In this document: piece after piece, positions 1 to 8,712 of the stretch | Layout: each line of letters begins with the position of its first letter | Numbering within the stretch: position 1 is the first letter of the stretch | Assembly: GCA_031291415.1 (NCBI GenBank) | Contig: JARLJB010000298.1 | Location: 1-64,000 of the forward strand | From: Telmatospirillum sp. | GTDB taxonomy: Bacteria; Pseudomonadota; Alphaproteobacteria; Rhodospirillales; Magnetospirillaceae | Direction of reading: 5' to 3' | Length of the DNA stretch: 64,000 nt | Position numbers and translations under genes: made by a program | Notes under the pieces: model-generated | Seen by the model: only the letters and a program-made list of their open reading frames with translations | Told to the model about the DNA's origin: nothing | The model's database searches: none

Positions 1-69
1 CTGCGCGTCACCCCCGAAGAGGAATCCGAAGGTCTCGACATCACCCAGCACGGAGAGGTCATTCACTGA
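1..69 (+). CDS. amtB: Ammonium transporter, C-terminal fragment
   Basis: Only the last 22 codons are present; the gene enters from the left edge and stops at 67-69. The tail reads LRVTPEEESEGLDITQHGE followed by VIH, which matches the cytosolic C-terminal tail of Amt/MEP ammonium channels, where the EEE-GLD-HGE pattern interacts with the PII protein GlnK. The identification rests on this short tail alone. A strong intrinsic terminator follows 35 bases downstream, so the transcription unit ends here and the next gene is independent. Confidence 0.7.
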   Translation: MRVTPEEESEGLDITQHGEVIH

Positions 70-103
70 CCGTCAATTCCCGGCACCTGGTCATATCTCA
101 AGA

Positions 104-135
104 GAGGGGGCGTCACCGACGCTCCCTCTTTTTTT
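104..135 (+). terminator. Intrinsic terminator after the ammonium transporter
   Basis: An 11-bp stem (GAGGGGGCGTC with GACGCTCCCTC, one G-U pair) with a 3-base loop is followed directly by seven T residues at 129-135. It sits 35 bases after the transporter stop codon. Confidence 0.9.
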
Positions 136-236
136 CGGGCGAGCTCAGCGCTTCATCACGGAAAATCGGGCACAGAAAAAATCGTTCTTATAAAATCACT
201 GTGGCCTGGCGACGGTTTTCTGTAGATTCCCCCATC

Positions 237-1442
237 ATGACTAATTCCCGGCTTCCTTTCATGATCAATCCCAGGCTCGATCTGCTCACCGACTATCCGT
301 TCCAACGCCTCACGGCTTTGCTCCAGGATCCTCCGGGGGCCGAGCCCATTAATTTGTCGATCGGCGAACCGCAGCACCAGCCGCCGGCCATGGTGACGAG
401 GATTCTCGCCGAACAGGCGGCCGGCTGGGGAAAATATCCGCCGACCATCGGAACTCCGCCCTTCCGCACCGCGGTTGGTGCCTGGTTGACCAACCGCTTC
501 CATTTGCCGGCCGGAGCGTTCGACGCCGACAAGCAGATCCTGCCGCTGGCCGGCAGCCGCGAGGGACTGTTTCAGGTCATCCAAATTGTCTGCCGGGCGG
601 CGCCGGATCAGCCGCCGCCGCTCGTTCTGATGCCCAATCCGTTCTATCAAGTCTATGCGGGGGCCACCTATCTGGCGGGAGCTGAGCCGGTTTTTGTCCC
701 CGCCTCGCGCGAAAGCGGATTTCTTCCGGATTTCTCCGCCCTCCCGGAGTCCATCCTGCAACGGGCCGCTTTGGCTTATCTTTGCAGTCCGGCCAATCCG
801 CAGGGTGCCGTCGCCGGTTTGTCCAGCCTGCGGCGGACCATCGCTTTGGCCCGGCGTTACGGATTCGTGCTGGCCGCCGACGAATGCTATTCGGAAATCT
901 ACGATCAGATCGCGCCGGTCGGGGCTTTGGAGGCCTGCGGCGGCGATTTCGCCAATGTTCTGGTTTTCCACTCGTTGTCCAAGCGCTCGAGCGTCCCCGG
1001 CCTGCGTTCAGGCTTTGTCGCCGGCGATGCCCGGCTGATCGACGCTTTCCGCCGGTTTCGCGCTTATAGCGGGACCGCGATGCCGCTGCCGGTGGTTGCC
1101 GCCTCGACCGCCCTGTGGCAAGACGAAACGCATGTTGTGGAAAATCGCGCTCTTTATCGGGCGAAAATGGATGCGGCGGCCGCCATCTTTGGCGACAGGC
1201 TCGGTTTCTATCGACCGGGCGGCGGCTTCTATTTGTGGCTCGACGTCGGCGACGGAGAAAAAGCCGCGCTCAGGCTTTGGCGCGAAGCCGGCGTTCGTGT
1301 TCTGCCGGGCGCCTATCTGGGACGGCCGGGACCTGACGGCGTCAATCCCGGGGCGGCCTTCGTACGGATTGCCCTGGTGCAGGATCTGGCAACGACAGAG
1401 CGCGCCCTCGAACGCATCGCCAACACGTTGGTGACGGCCTGA
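237..1442 (+). CDS. PLP-dependent aminotransferase, DapC-like (succinyldiaminopimelate transaminase type)
   Basis: A fold-type I class I/II aminotransferase of about 400 residues. Visible family marks are the N-terminal [15 protein letters not shown], the substrate-region NLSIGEPQH, the segment [12 protein letters not shown] with the PLP-contacting Asp and Tyr, and [16 protein letters not shown] carrying the Schiff-base lysine. The N-terminal pattern is the one seen in alphaproteobacterial enzymes annotated DapC, which transaminate N-succinyl-2-amino-6-ketopimelate in lysine and diaminopimelate synthesis; the substrate is inferred. The frame stays open back to a GTG at 201, but ATG 237 or ATG 261 (M-I-N-P-R-L) fit the family better; no strong ribosome binding site decides between them. 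The stop overlaps the ftsK start (TGATG), suggesting coupling. Confidence 0.8.
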   Translation: MTNSRLPFMINPRLDLLTDYPFQRLTALLQDPPGAEPINLSIGEPQHQPPAMVTRILAEQAAGWGKYPPTIGTPPFRTAVGAWLTNRFHLPAGAFDADKQILPLAGSREGLFQVIQIVCRAAPDQPPPLVLMPNPFYQVYAGATYLAGAEPVFVPASRESGFLPDFSALPESILQRAALAYLCSPANPQGAVAGLSSLRRTIALARRYGFVLAADECYSEIYDQIAPVGALEACGGDFANVLVFHSLSKRSSVPGLRSGFVAGDARLIDAFRRFRAYSGTAMPLPVVAASTALWQDETHVVENRALYRAKMDAAAAIFGDRLGFYRPGGGFYLWLDVGDGEKAALRLWREAGVRVLPGAYLGRPGPDGVNPGAAFVRIALVQDLATTERALERIANTLVTA

Positions 1443-3886
1443 TGGCAGCAAGAACGGCCAGTCAACGGAAGGGTGCGGGACGATTCCTTCCCGCCGGCGC
1501 CACCGATATGCTGAAGCAGTGGTCGCTGCAGGCCGGCGGCCTCGCCCTGGTTGCGCTTGCCCTGGCCCTGGCCGCGGCCTTGGCCACCTACGACCGGACC
1601 GATCCCAGCCTCGATACGGCCGCGGCGCCGGTCGGCGTGGTCAACAATATGTTGGGCACCGGCGGGGCGCTGTTCGCCGACTTGTTCCTCCAGCTTTTCG
1701 GTCTGACGGCGTGGTTTCCGGTCCTGGCGATAACCGTCTGGGGCGGCCGCCTGCTGGTCAGCGGGCGGCCGCTCGAGCGGATGTGGCTGCGTGGTCTGTT
1801 GCTCTTGAGCGGCCTGCTGTTGACGGCGATCGGCGTGGCCGCCATTCCGCTTCCGGAACGTTGGCACCTGCCGGGCGTCATCGGCGGATCCTCCGACACG
1901 CTGGGCGGTTCGGCGGGAAAGCTGCTGTTCGAGGGGTTGGGTGAAGCGGCCAAACTGGTGGGCGGATCCTTTCTCGATGGACCGCTGGCTATTTTCTGCG
2001 CACTGCTTGGCCTGATCTGTACGGTCTACGCTTTCGGTCTGTCCTTTGACGAATGGCGCAGCCTCTGGCGTGGATTCCGGGCCGGCCTTGCCAGCCTGCA
2101 CCGCCTGCAGCTGGCGGTGAGCGGATTGCGGGGACGCCTGCGGCCGGTTGACGAGGTCGAGAGCGCGGCTCCGCGCAACCCGCCGCAAACCCGCGGCGAG
2201 CCGAAATTCCGCCGGACAGAGCCGGAAGCCGCACAGGCAGGCCGGACAGAGCCGGTCGTCACGGAACGGGCTCCGACGGGTCCCTCGCCGGAGCCGCTGG
2301 TCGCGCCCAGAGCGCCACGAACGCAACCCGGCCGCCGCGAAGAGGACGCCCGTCAGGGCCGCCTCGACCTGCCTCCGGCCGATGGTTATGAACCGCCGCC
2401 ACTGCAGCTTCTCGCCCTGCCGCCGACCGAGGGGCGCGTTGACAGCATCAATGAGGACGGCCTGTCGCAAAATGCCCGGCTGCTCGAATCGGTTCTCGAC
2501 GACTTCGGCGTCAATGGTGAGATCGTCAAGGTTCGGCCCGGTCCGGTGGTAACCCTCTACGAATTGGAGCCGGCGCCCGGCACCAAGACGTCACGGGTTA
2601 TCGGACTGGCCGATGACATCGCCCGCTCGATGAGCGCGCTGTCGGTACGCATCGCCACCGTTCCCGGCCGGTCAGTTATCGGCATCGAGTTGCCCAACAG
2701 CCGCCGCGAGACGGTTTTCCTGCGCGAGTTGCTGGCGTCGGAGGCCTTCGAACGGGCGCCCGCCCGTCTGACCTTGGTGCTGGGCAAGGACATCAGCGGC
2801 CAGCCGGTCATGGTCGATCTGGCCCGCATGCCGCATCTTTTGATCGCCGGCACGACCGGGTCGGGAAAATCCGTGGCCATCAACACCATGATCCTGTCGC
2901 TGCTCTATCGGCTGCGGCCCGAGGAATGCCGCCTGATCATGATCGACCCGAAGATGTTGGAATTGTCGGTCTATGATGGCATTCCGCACCTGCTGGCGCC
3001 GGTGGTCACCGAACCCGGCAAGGCCGTGGTCGCCCTGAAATGGGCGGTCCGCGAAATGGAAGACCGCTATCGCGCGATGAGTCAGTTGGGCGTCCGCAAC
3101 ATCGCGGGATACAACCAGCGCCTCGCCGAAGCCCGGCAGAAGGGTGAAAGCCTGTCACGGACCGTCCAGACCGGCTTCGATCCCGATACGGGTAAGCCGG
3201 TTTACGAGGACCAGGAACTGGACCTCAAGCCGCTGCCCTTCATCGTCGTCGTGGTCGACGAAATGGCCGACCTGATGCTGGTGGCCGGCAAGGACATCGA
3301 GGCGGCGATCCAGCGGCTGGCGCAAATGGCCCGTGCCGCCGGAATTCATGTCATCATGGCGACGCAGCGGCCGTCGGTCGACGTTATTACCGGCACGATC
3401 AAGGCCAATTTCCCGACCCGCATCAGCTTCCAGGTGTCGTCCAAAATCGATAGCCGGACCATCCTCGGCGAACAGGGCGCGGAACAATTGCTGGGCCAGG
3501 GCGACATGCTGTACATGGCGGCGGGGGGACGAATTACCCGTGTCCATGGACCCTTCGTCAGCGACCAGGAGGTCGAGGCAGTGGTCGAGCACTTGCGCCA
3601 GCAAGGCGAACCGCTTTATGTGGAGGGAGTCACCGAAGAGGAGGACGGCGGCGGCGGCGACGACCTCAGCGGTGGCCGTGGCGATTCCGGCGACAATCTC
3701 TATGATCAGGCGGTCGCCCTGGTAGCCCGCGAGGGCAAGGCCTCGACCAGTTTCATTCAGCGGCATTTGCAGATCGGCTACAACCGGGCCGCTCGGATTA
3801 TCGAGAAAATGGAGGCCGAAGGCGTCGTCAGCCGGGCCAACCATGTCGGGAAACGCGAAGTCCTGGTACACAGCCACGGCGATTGA
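1442..3886 (+). CDS. ftsK: DNA translocase FtsK
   Basis: 814 residues in the full FtsK/SpoIIIE layout. There are about four hydrophobic membrane segments within residues 25-200, a Pro/Arg/Glu-rich linker at about 220-320, then the RecA-like motor with Walker A GTTGSGKS near residue 472 and Walker [13 protein letters not shown] near 600. A C-terminal winged-helix gamma domain ([20 protein letters not shown] onward, about 755-814) recognises KOPS sequences. FtsK anchors at the septum and pumps chromosome termini, delivering dif to XerCD. The linker is short, which is common in alphaproteobacteria. The start overlaps the preceding aminotransferase stop. Confidence 0.97.
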   Translation: MAARTASQRKGAGRFLPAGATDMLKQWSLQAGGLALVALALALAAALATYDRTDPSLDTAAAPVGVVNNMLGTGGALFADLFLQLFGLTAWFPVLAITVWGGRLLVSGRPLERMWLRGLLLLSGLLLTAIGVAAIPLPERWHLPGVIGGSSDTLGGSAGKLLFEGLGEAAKLVGGSFLDGPLAIFCALLGLICTVYAFGLSFDEWRSLWRGFRAGLASLHRLQLAVSGLRGRLRPVDEVESAAPRNPPQTRGEPKFRRTEPEAAQAGRTEPVVTERAPTGPSPEPLVAPRAPRTQPGRREEDARQGRLDLPPADGYEPPPLQLLALPPTEGRVDSINEDGLSQNARLLESVLDDFGVNGEIVKVRPGPVVTLYELEPAPGTKTSRVIGLADDIARSMSALSVRIATVPGRSVIGIELPNSRRETVFLRELLASEAFERAPARLTLVLGKDISGQPVMVDLARMPHLLIAGTTGSGKSVAINTMILSLLYRLRPEECRLIMIDPKMLELSVYDGIPHLLAPVVTEPGKAVVALKWAVREMEDRYRAMSQLGVRNIAGYNQRLAEARQKGESLSRTVQTGFDPDTGKPVYEDQELDLKPLPFIVVVVDEMADLMLVAGKDIEAAIQRLAQMARAAGIHVIMATQRPSVDVITGTIKANFPTRISFQVSSKIDSRTILGEQGAEQLLGQGDMLYMAAGGRITRVHGPFVSDQEVEAVVEHLRQQGEPLYVEGVTEEEDGGGGDDLSGGRGDSGDNLYDQAVALVAREGKASTSFIQRHLQIGYNRAARIIEKMEAEGVVSRANHVGKREVLVHSHGD

Positions 3887-4032
3887 AGCCTGGGGCCTGT
3901 CGATACATTATCGCCTCGGCGCTAGATCGAACAGTAGGGCTTGGAACGATAGTTTCGCGATAAACCCTTAGGAACAACGGATGCGAGACGGTCCCCCTGA
4001 CCGTCCCGCTGGACAGGCTTTAAGGAAGACAG

Positions 4033-4776
4033 ATGATTTCCATCGGTTCAGCCATGATCGGCCTCGTAAATGGGACGGCGAAGGATCGGTCGGCAAGGAT
4101 CGGCCGTACCGCCGGATGGATTGCCGCTCTGGTCTGGTGCTTTGCCGCCCTCGCGTGTGTCACGGGTCTGACGGCTGGCGCGGCGGTGGCGGCGGTGACC
4201 CCCGACAAGGCTGAGCTCAATAAACAGGACATCGATAAGGCTGAGGCCTATCTGAACGCCGTGACGACCTTGAAGGCCCGGTTCATGCAGGTATCGCCCG
4301 ACGGGTCGACCGCCGAGGGAACCGTGATGCTTTGGCGACCCGGCCGGCTGCGTCTCGATTACGATGCGCCGAGCCCCATCCAGGTCATCGCCGATGGCAC
4401 CTTCCTGATCTATTACGACAAACAGTTGAAGCAAGTGAGCTACGTCGATCTCGACTCGACCCCTGCCGGGATTCTCGTCCGTCCGAAGGTCAAGCTGGAA
4501 GGCGCCGACCTTAAGGTCGTGAAGGTTTTCCACCAGCCGGGAGTGATCAACGTCAGCATCGTCAAAGCCGATGATCCTGGACAGGGACGAATCATGTTGG
4601 TCTTTACCGAATCCCCCTACCAGCTTCGGCAGTGGCAGGTCACTGACCCACAGGGCCAAGTGACAACCGTGTCGCTGTTCGAGGCGGAAACCGGGATCAG
4701 CTTCGATAAAGAGCTGTTCCGCTTCAAAGATCCGTCCGTCAGCAACGGCCCCGATCTGTCGAATACAGACAAATGA
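4033..4776 (+). CDS. lolA: Outer-membrane lipoprotein carrier protein LolA-like
   Basis: 247 residues. A long N-terminal region ends in the hydrophobic stretch WIAALVWCFAALACVTGL, then Ala-rich cleavage-like sequence near residue 54, so the mature protein is periplasmic. The mature part carries the LolA signature: YLNAVTTLKARFMQ, EGTVMLWRPGRLRLDYDAPSP, then the conserved IADGTFLIYYDKQLKQ, and a C-terminal FDKELFRFKDP. LolA shuttles lipoproteins from LolCDE to the outer membrane. It lies downstream of ftsK, a common pairing. The n-region before the signal helix is unusually long (about 28 residues), so a downstream start cannot be excluded. Confidence 0.9.
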   Translation: MISIGSAMIGLVNGTAKDRSARIGRTAGWIAALVWCFAALACVTGLTAGAAVAAVTPDKAELNKQDIDKAEAYLNAVTTLKARFMQVSPDGSTAEGTVMLWRPGRLRLDYDAPSPIQVIADGTFLIYYDKQLKQVSYVDLDSTPAGILVRPKVKLEGADLKVVKVFHQPGVINVSIVKADDPGQGRIMLVFTESPYQLRQWQVTDPQGQVTTVSLFEAETGISFDKELFRFKDPSVSNGPDLSNTDK

Positions 4777-4804
4777 GTTTGCTGCGATCCAGATATGTAG
4801 TATT

Positions 4805-4985
4805 TGCATGCCTGCTATGCCTCTGCGTGAATTGAGGCAGCGGCCTCCAACGCCCACCTCTTTGGAGGAGACGATTGCGGTCGCAACGGCCGTAATCGAA
4901 GGGAACGGTCTCCCCTGCCGTTCCCCCGCTCCCTAAAGGAGCATCGGGCGCCCGGTTACCCCCCTGACCGGGCGCCTTCTTTTGT
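4805..4985 (+). ncRNA. Candidate structured RNA (sRNA or leader) ending in a terminator
   Basis: About 180 bases after lolA can fold into a row of hairpins and hold no plausible ORF. In order: CCTCCAA/TTGGAGG (stem within about 4837-4863), a wobble-containing stem GATTGCGGT/GCCGTAATC (about 4872-4900), GGGAACGG/CCGTTCCC (about 4900-4925), GCTCC/GGAGC (4928-4942), and a 10-bp terminator stem at 4947-4976. Two loops expose pyrimidine-rich CCTC/CTCCC segments that could pair with ribosome binding sites, a feature of several alphaproteobacterial trans-acting sRNAs. I do not recognise the family. It could also be a 3' UTR-derived RNA of lolA or an attenuating leader of the next gene. The 5' boundary is approximate. 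Confidence 0.45.
4947..4985 (+). terminator. Intrinsic terminator
   Basis: A perfect 10-bp stem (GGCGCCCGGT with ACCGGGCGCC) and 10-base loop are followed by TTCTTTTG. It closes either the lolA transcript or the candidate small RNA. Confidence 0.85.
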
Positions 4986-5009
4986 GCCATTGCCGGATCG
5001 GGCTATACT
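4982..5009 (+). promoter_or_regulatory. Possible sigma-70 promoter for the FAH-family gene
   Basis: TTGTGC (4982-4987) and TATACT (5004-5009) are separated by 16 bases and sit about 45 bases before the ATG at 5053. The -10 is close to consensus and the -35 is weak. It lies immediately after the terminator, as needed for an independent transcript. Confidence 0.35.
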
Positions 5010-5052
5010 GACGGATCATCTTTCGGTTTTTCATTTCTAAGGCGAAACAGAT

Positions 5053-5736
5053 ATGGCCTTCTTCGTATTTCCTCCCGCGGCACCGACCGTGTTGGCGGTT
5101 TCCGGCGGCGGGCTGTTCCCGGTTCGCCGGGTCTTTTGTGTCGGACGCAACTATGCTGACCATGTTCGTGAAATGGGCAACGACCCGACCCGCGAACCCC
5201 CGGTGTTCTTTACCAAACCGGCCGACGCCATCACCACCCAGCCGACTGTCCCGTTTCCGTCGCAGACGAAGAACCTGCACTACGAGGGCGAATTGGTGGT
5301 CGCCATCGGCAAGGAAGCCGTCGACGTGTCCGTCGACAAGGCTTTGGATGCGGTGTTCGGCTATACCGTCGGATGCGATCTGACTCGACGGGACTTACAG
5401 GCCGCGGCCAAAAAGGCCGGCCAACCTTGGGACATGGGTAAGGCCTTCGATTTTTCCGGGCCCGTGGGCGTCATCCATCCGGTCGATGAAATTGACCATC
5501 CGACCCAGGGCACCATCAGCCTGTCGGTGAACGGTGCCGAAAGACAAAAGGGCGACATCGCCGAAATGATCTGGTCGGTTCCCGAGATCATCGCCTGCCT
5601 GTCGACGCTGGTCCGACTGGCTCCCGGCGACCTGATCTTTACCGGAACACCGGCCGGCGTCGGGCAGCTGTTCAGGGACGACCGCGTGGAAATTCACGTC
5701 GCCGGCGTCACCAGCCATGTTTTCACGGTAATCTGA
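5053..5736 (+). CDS. Fumarylacetoacetate hydrolase family protein (acylpyruvase-like)
   Basis: 227 residues, the size of single-domain FAH proteins that cleave acylpyruvates or decarboxylate oxaloacetate. Family marks are CVGRNYADHVREMGN, PVFFTKPADAI, the metal-binding HYEGELVVAIGKEA (Glu-x-Glu), GCDLTRRDLQ, KAFDFSGPVG and the C-terminal TGTPAGVG. The metal ligands appear intact. The exact substrate cannot be read from sequence. It is followed by xthA after 3 bases, so the two are probably co-transcribed. Confidence 0.85.
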   Translation: MAFFVFPPAAPTVLAVSGGGLFPVRRVFCVGRNYADHVREMGNDPTREPPVFFTKPADAITTQPTVPFPSQTKNLHYEGELVVAIGKEAVDVSVDKALDAVFGYTVGCDLTRRDLQAAAKKAGQPWDMGKAFDFSGPVGVIHPVDEIDHPTQGTISLSVNGAERQKGDIAEMIWSVPEIIACLSTLVRLAPGDLIFTGTPAGVGQLFRDDRVEIHVAGVTSHVFTVI

Positions 5737-5739
5737 CCG

Positions 5740-6525
5740 ATGCGGATAGCGACATGGAATGTCAACTCGGTCCGCCTGCGTCTTGAACAGCTGGGCCGAA
5801 TCGACGAGGCCCTGAGACCCGACGTTCTCTGCCTGCAAGAGACCAAGGTCAGCGACAACCTGTTTCCCCACGACGCCTTTACGGCGCTTGGATACGCCCA
5901 TGTCGCGGCGCTGGGCCAAAAGAGCTACAACGGCGTCGCCATCGCCTCGCGCCGGCCGTTAACCGATGTCACGACCAGGAACTGGTGCGGCCGCGAGGAT
6001 TGCCGGCATCTGATCGCCACCATCGACGGTCTTGAGGTACATTGCCTCTATGTGCCGGCCGGCGGCGACATTCCCGACCCCGAGGCCAACGAAAAATTCG
6101 CCCACAAACTTGCCTTCCTCGATGCCGTGACGACGTGGTTCGCCGACCAAAGCGGTGACGGCGTCCCGCGTGTCCTGCTCGGCGACTTCAACATCGCGCC
6201 ACTCGAGAGCGACGTTTGGTCACATCGGCAAATGCTGAAGGTCGTCAGTCACAGTCCGGTCGAGATTGCCAAAGCCGGTGAATTGCAGACGTCCCTGGCT
6301 TGGCTCGACGCCGTCCGGCATTTTATTCCGCCATCGCAACGTCTGTCGACGTGGTGGAGCTACCGTTCGGCCGACTGGAAGTCCAGCGACCGCGGCCGGC
6401 GTCTGGACCATATCTGGGTCACGCCCGAACTCGCCCCGCGGCTTGTCGGAGCAGAAATTTTTCCGGAAAGCCGTGGATGGCAGCCGGCCTCGGACCATGT
6501 TCCGGTTCTCGTCGAGCTATCGTAG
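5740..6525 (+). CDS. xthA: Exodeoxyribonuclease III
   Basis: 261 residues, typical of the AP-endonuclease/exonuclease III family acting in base-excision repair. Catalytic motifs are all visible: MRIATWNVNSVR (Asn7), LQETK (metal-binding Glu34), GDFNIAP (Asp near 151) and the C-terminal SDHVPV (Asp-His pair). It starts 3 bases after the FAH-family gene and ends facing the response regulator encoded on the other strand. Confidence 0.95.
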   Translation: MRIATWNVNSVRLRLEQLGRIDEALRPDVLCLQETKVSDNLFPHDAFTALGYAHVAALGQKSYNGVAIASRRPLTDVTTRNWCGREDCRHLIATIDGLEVHCLYVPAGGDIPDPEANEKFAHKLAFLDAVTTWFADQSGDGVPRVLLGDFNIAPLESDVWSHRQMLKVVSHSPVEIAKAGELQTSLAWLDAVRHFIPPSQRLSTWWSYRSADWKSSDRGRRLDHIWVTPELAPRLVGAEIFPESRGWQPASDHVPVLVELS

Positions 6526-6547
6526 CAAGCCGTTTGCCCGGGATTAT

Positions 6548-7231
6548 CTATTCCACCTCCAGCGAACCGACGCCCAATCGGTAACCGCCGTCTTCGGTCG
6601 ACAACAGTGGCGATGCGCCGACCTCTTCATCGAGCTTGCGGCGAAGCCGGTAGATGTGGGTCTCCACCGTATGTGTCGACGCGGTGTCGGAATATCCCCA
6701 AACCTCTCCCAGAAGTTCGTCGCGCGACACCGCGCGCCGGCCGGCGCGATACAAATAGACCAGAATCGCCGCTTCTTTTTCGGTCAGGCGAATCTCGCGT
6801 CCAAGGCTGTCGACAAGTCGGCGACCGATCGGGTAAAGACGAAAATCGCCCACCACCAAAGCCTCGTCGGCCACCGAATCGCGCGCCTGCTCGCGGATCC
6901 TGGCCAGCAGAGTCGTCATCCGGAACGGCTTGGCCAGGCAGTCGTCAGCGCCCGCCTCCTTCAGGGCCGTTTCATCGGCAGGCGCCGCCCCCAGCACGAC
7001 GATCGGAAAGGTTCCACCGGCCGCACGCAAGGCTTGGCATATGGCCACAGGGTCATTGAGCGATGGCGCGTCCAGCAGCATCAGGTCAACCGGTTCAGCT
7101 ATAAACAGGCCGGCCGAAGCCGCGTCGAACGGCGGAGCCGTTCGCACGGCAAACCCCTGTCCGGCCAACTGTTCGGCCAAGGTTTGTGCCGGCAGCCCCT
7201 CTGCGTGAATCAGCAAAATGCATTTCGTCAT
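6548..7231 (-). CDS. OmpR-type response regulator with atypical receiver
   Basis: 227 residues. An N-terminal receiver-like domain (about 1-118) keeps the phospho-acceptor position (LMLLDAPS, Asp54) and the conserved lysine (CLAKPF), and a C-terminal winged helix (about 128-225; ILVYLYRAGRRAVSRDELLGEVW, then TVETHIYRLRRKL) binds DNA. The acidic pair normally following beta-1 (DD) is absent: the segment reads ILLIHAEG, leaving one Glu. Phosphorylation may therefore be weak or absent. No histidine kinase is encoded nearby, so it is an orphan regulator. It is divergent from the RibA-like gene; an inverted repeat lies in the shared upstream region. Confidence 0.85.
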   Translation of the reverse strand: MTKCILLIHAEGLPAQTLAEQLAGQGFAVRTAPPFDAASAGLFIAEPVDLMLLDAPSLNDPVAICQALRAAGGTFPIVVLGAAPADETALKEAGADDCLAKPFRMTTLLARIREQARDSVADEALVVGDFRLYPIGRRLVDSLGREIRLTEKEAAILVYLYRAGRRAVSRDELLGEVWGYSDTASTHTVETHIYRLRRKLDEEVGASPLLSTEDGGYRLGVGSLEVE

Positions 7232-7261
7232 GGATGTCGCGCGCCTGATGCCGGAAAGGGC

Positions 7262-7293
7262 ATGCTATCCTTGTGTCGGTTCCTGGGTAGCAT
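7262..7293. promoter_or_regulatory. Inverted repeat in a divergent intergenic region, possible operator
   Basis: ATGCTATCC at 7262-7270 and GGGTAGCAT at 7285-7293 form 9-base arms with one mismatch, 14 bases apart, between the divergent response-regulator and RibA-like genes. The size and spacing suit a dimeric regulator, perhaps autoregulation. No experimental or family evidence beyond the symmetry. Confidence 0.3.
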
Positions 7294-7362
7294 AATGCAC
7301 CCCTTTTGTGGGCGAGAAAAACCGGCTATGGTGCCCCGCTATTGGTCCGAAAGCGGAGTTCG

Positions 7363-8475
7363 ATGAGTCGCCCCTTGATTGTCAAGCCGGTCCCCCTGCC
7401 CCTGCCCCCCAACGCTCTGGTGGTGGTTGACCGCGCCGTCGCCGAAGTTCGCCGTGGTGGCTTCGTTGTCATTCAAGCCGATGATGGCTACTCCGCTTTG
7501 ATGGCGGCGGCCGAGGGAATCTCCGGCGAGGCTTTGTCCCGTTTGGCACGCCGCAGCGGTGGCGTTCCCTATGTCGCACTGACCGGTCGCCGGGCCGAGG
7601 TCATCGGCCTGACCACCGATGACAGCCAGGTGGCGCTGGTCGGATGCCCCGATCCGCTGACGGTCGCCCAAGTCGGCAGTCTGGCCGATCCGCTGAACCC
7701 GCAGCGACCCGATGATACATTGGCGGTTCTCAACCGCCCGGTACCCGACTGGGCTCGGGGAGCGGTGGCCCTGGCCAAATTGTCGCGCATGCTGCCCGCC
7801 GCCGTCGTGGCCGAAACCAGCGACGGCCTCGAAGATCTCTTCCACGTCAGCGTCTCCGACATATTGTCTTATCGGCCGATTGCCGCCCGCAGCTTGAAGC
7901 GCGTCGCCGAAGCCCGGGTACCGCTCGCCGACGCCGAGGAGGCCCGCGTCGTCGCCTTCCGGCCGACCGACGGCGGCATCGAGCATTTAGCGATCGTCAT
8001 CGGCCATCCCGACCGGGACCATCCAGTCCTTACCCGCTTGCATTCCGAATGCTTCACCGGCGATTTGCTCGGCAGTCTTCGGTGCGACTGTGGAGACCAG
8101 TTGCGCGGCGCCATTGCCCAATTGGCCAAGGCCGGCGGCGGAGTTCTGCTCTACCTGGCACAGGAGGGCCGCGGTATCGGTCTGATCAACAAGCTTCGGG
8201 CGTACGAATTGCAGGACGCCGGATTCGATACTCTGGATGCCAATCAGCAGCTGGGGTTCGATGACGATGAACGGATTTATCTCCCCGCCGCCGAGATGCT
8301 TCGGCTGTTGGGAATTTCGCAGGTCAGATTGCTGACCAACAATCCCGCCAAGGTCGATGGACTTGCCCGTCACGGTGTCCTGGTAACCGAACGCGTTCCC
8401 CATATTTTCCCGTCGAACGGCCACAACGAGGCCTATCTTCGGACCAAGGCAACGCGCAGCGGTCATTTGTTTTAG
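7363..8475 (+). CDS. ribA: GTP cyclohydrolase II with a degenerate RibB-like N-terminal domain
   Basis: About 370 residues from ATG 7363, chosen over the upstream frame-open start because GGAG lies at 7355-7358. The C-terminal half is a standard GTP cyclohydrolase II, the first enzyme of riboflavin synthesis: LHSECFTGDLLGSLRCDCG carries the zinc cysteines, EGRGIGLINKLRAYELQ and DANQQLGFDDDER follow, and LLTNNPAK near the end binds GTP. The N-terminal half (about 20-180) resembles 3,4-dihydroxy-2-butanone-4-phosphate synthase in layout, but the acidic metal-binding DDEDRE-like cluster is replaced by ADDGYSALMAAAE, so that activity is probably lost. A separate RibB would be needed. Confidence 0.88.
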   Translation: MSRPLIVKPVPLPLPPNALVVVDRAVAEVRRGGFVVIQADDGYSALMAAAEGISGEALSRLARRSGGVPYVALTGRRAEVIGLTTDDSQVALVGCPDPLTVAQVGSLADPLNPQRPDDTLAVLNRPVPDWARGAVALAKLSRMLPAAVVAETSDGLEDLFHVSVSDILSYRPIAARSLKRVAEARVPLADAEEARVVAFRPTDGGIEHLAIVIGHPDRDHPVLTRLHSECFTGDLLGSLRCDCGDQLRGAIAQLAKAGGGVLLYLAQEGRGIGLINKLRAYELQDAGFDTLDANQQLGFDDDERIYLPAAEMLRLLGISQVRLLTNNPAKVDGLARHGVLVTERVPHIFPSNGHNEAYLRTKATRSGHLF

Positions 8476-8658
8476 AACCGGCTGGCCCGGTCGGAGTCGC
8501 TTGGCGATTCCACGGGGCGGCAGAAGCGCGAACCACGCTGGTGGCACCAGCTCCACATGACGCTCTCCCGGCAGAAGCTGCCCGGCAAACCATGACCGGA
8601 CAGCGCCGGTTTCCCTATCGACCGGGCAATTTTCTCAGGATTTCTGCGAGTTTTTGCG

Positions 8659-8674
8659 TGGCACGAGGATTGCT
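8659..8674 (+). promoter_or_regulatory. Sigma-54 (RpoN) promoter
   Basis: TGGCACGAGGATTGCT matches the -24/-12 consensus TGGCACG-N4-TTGC-W at every defined base with exact spacing. It lies 38 bases before the ATG at 8713 and on the same strand, so transcription would start around 8685. The surrounding 237-base gap holds no gene. Sigma-54 promoters need an enhancer-binding activator; its binding site was not identified. Confidence 0.75.
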
Positions 8675-8712
8675 TATTGGTCAGGGCGTGATCATCTGGG
8701 GACCACAGCGCC

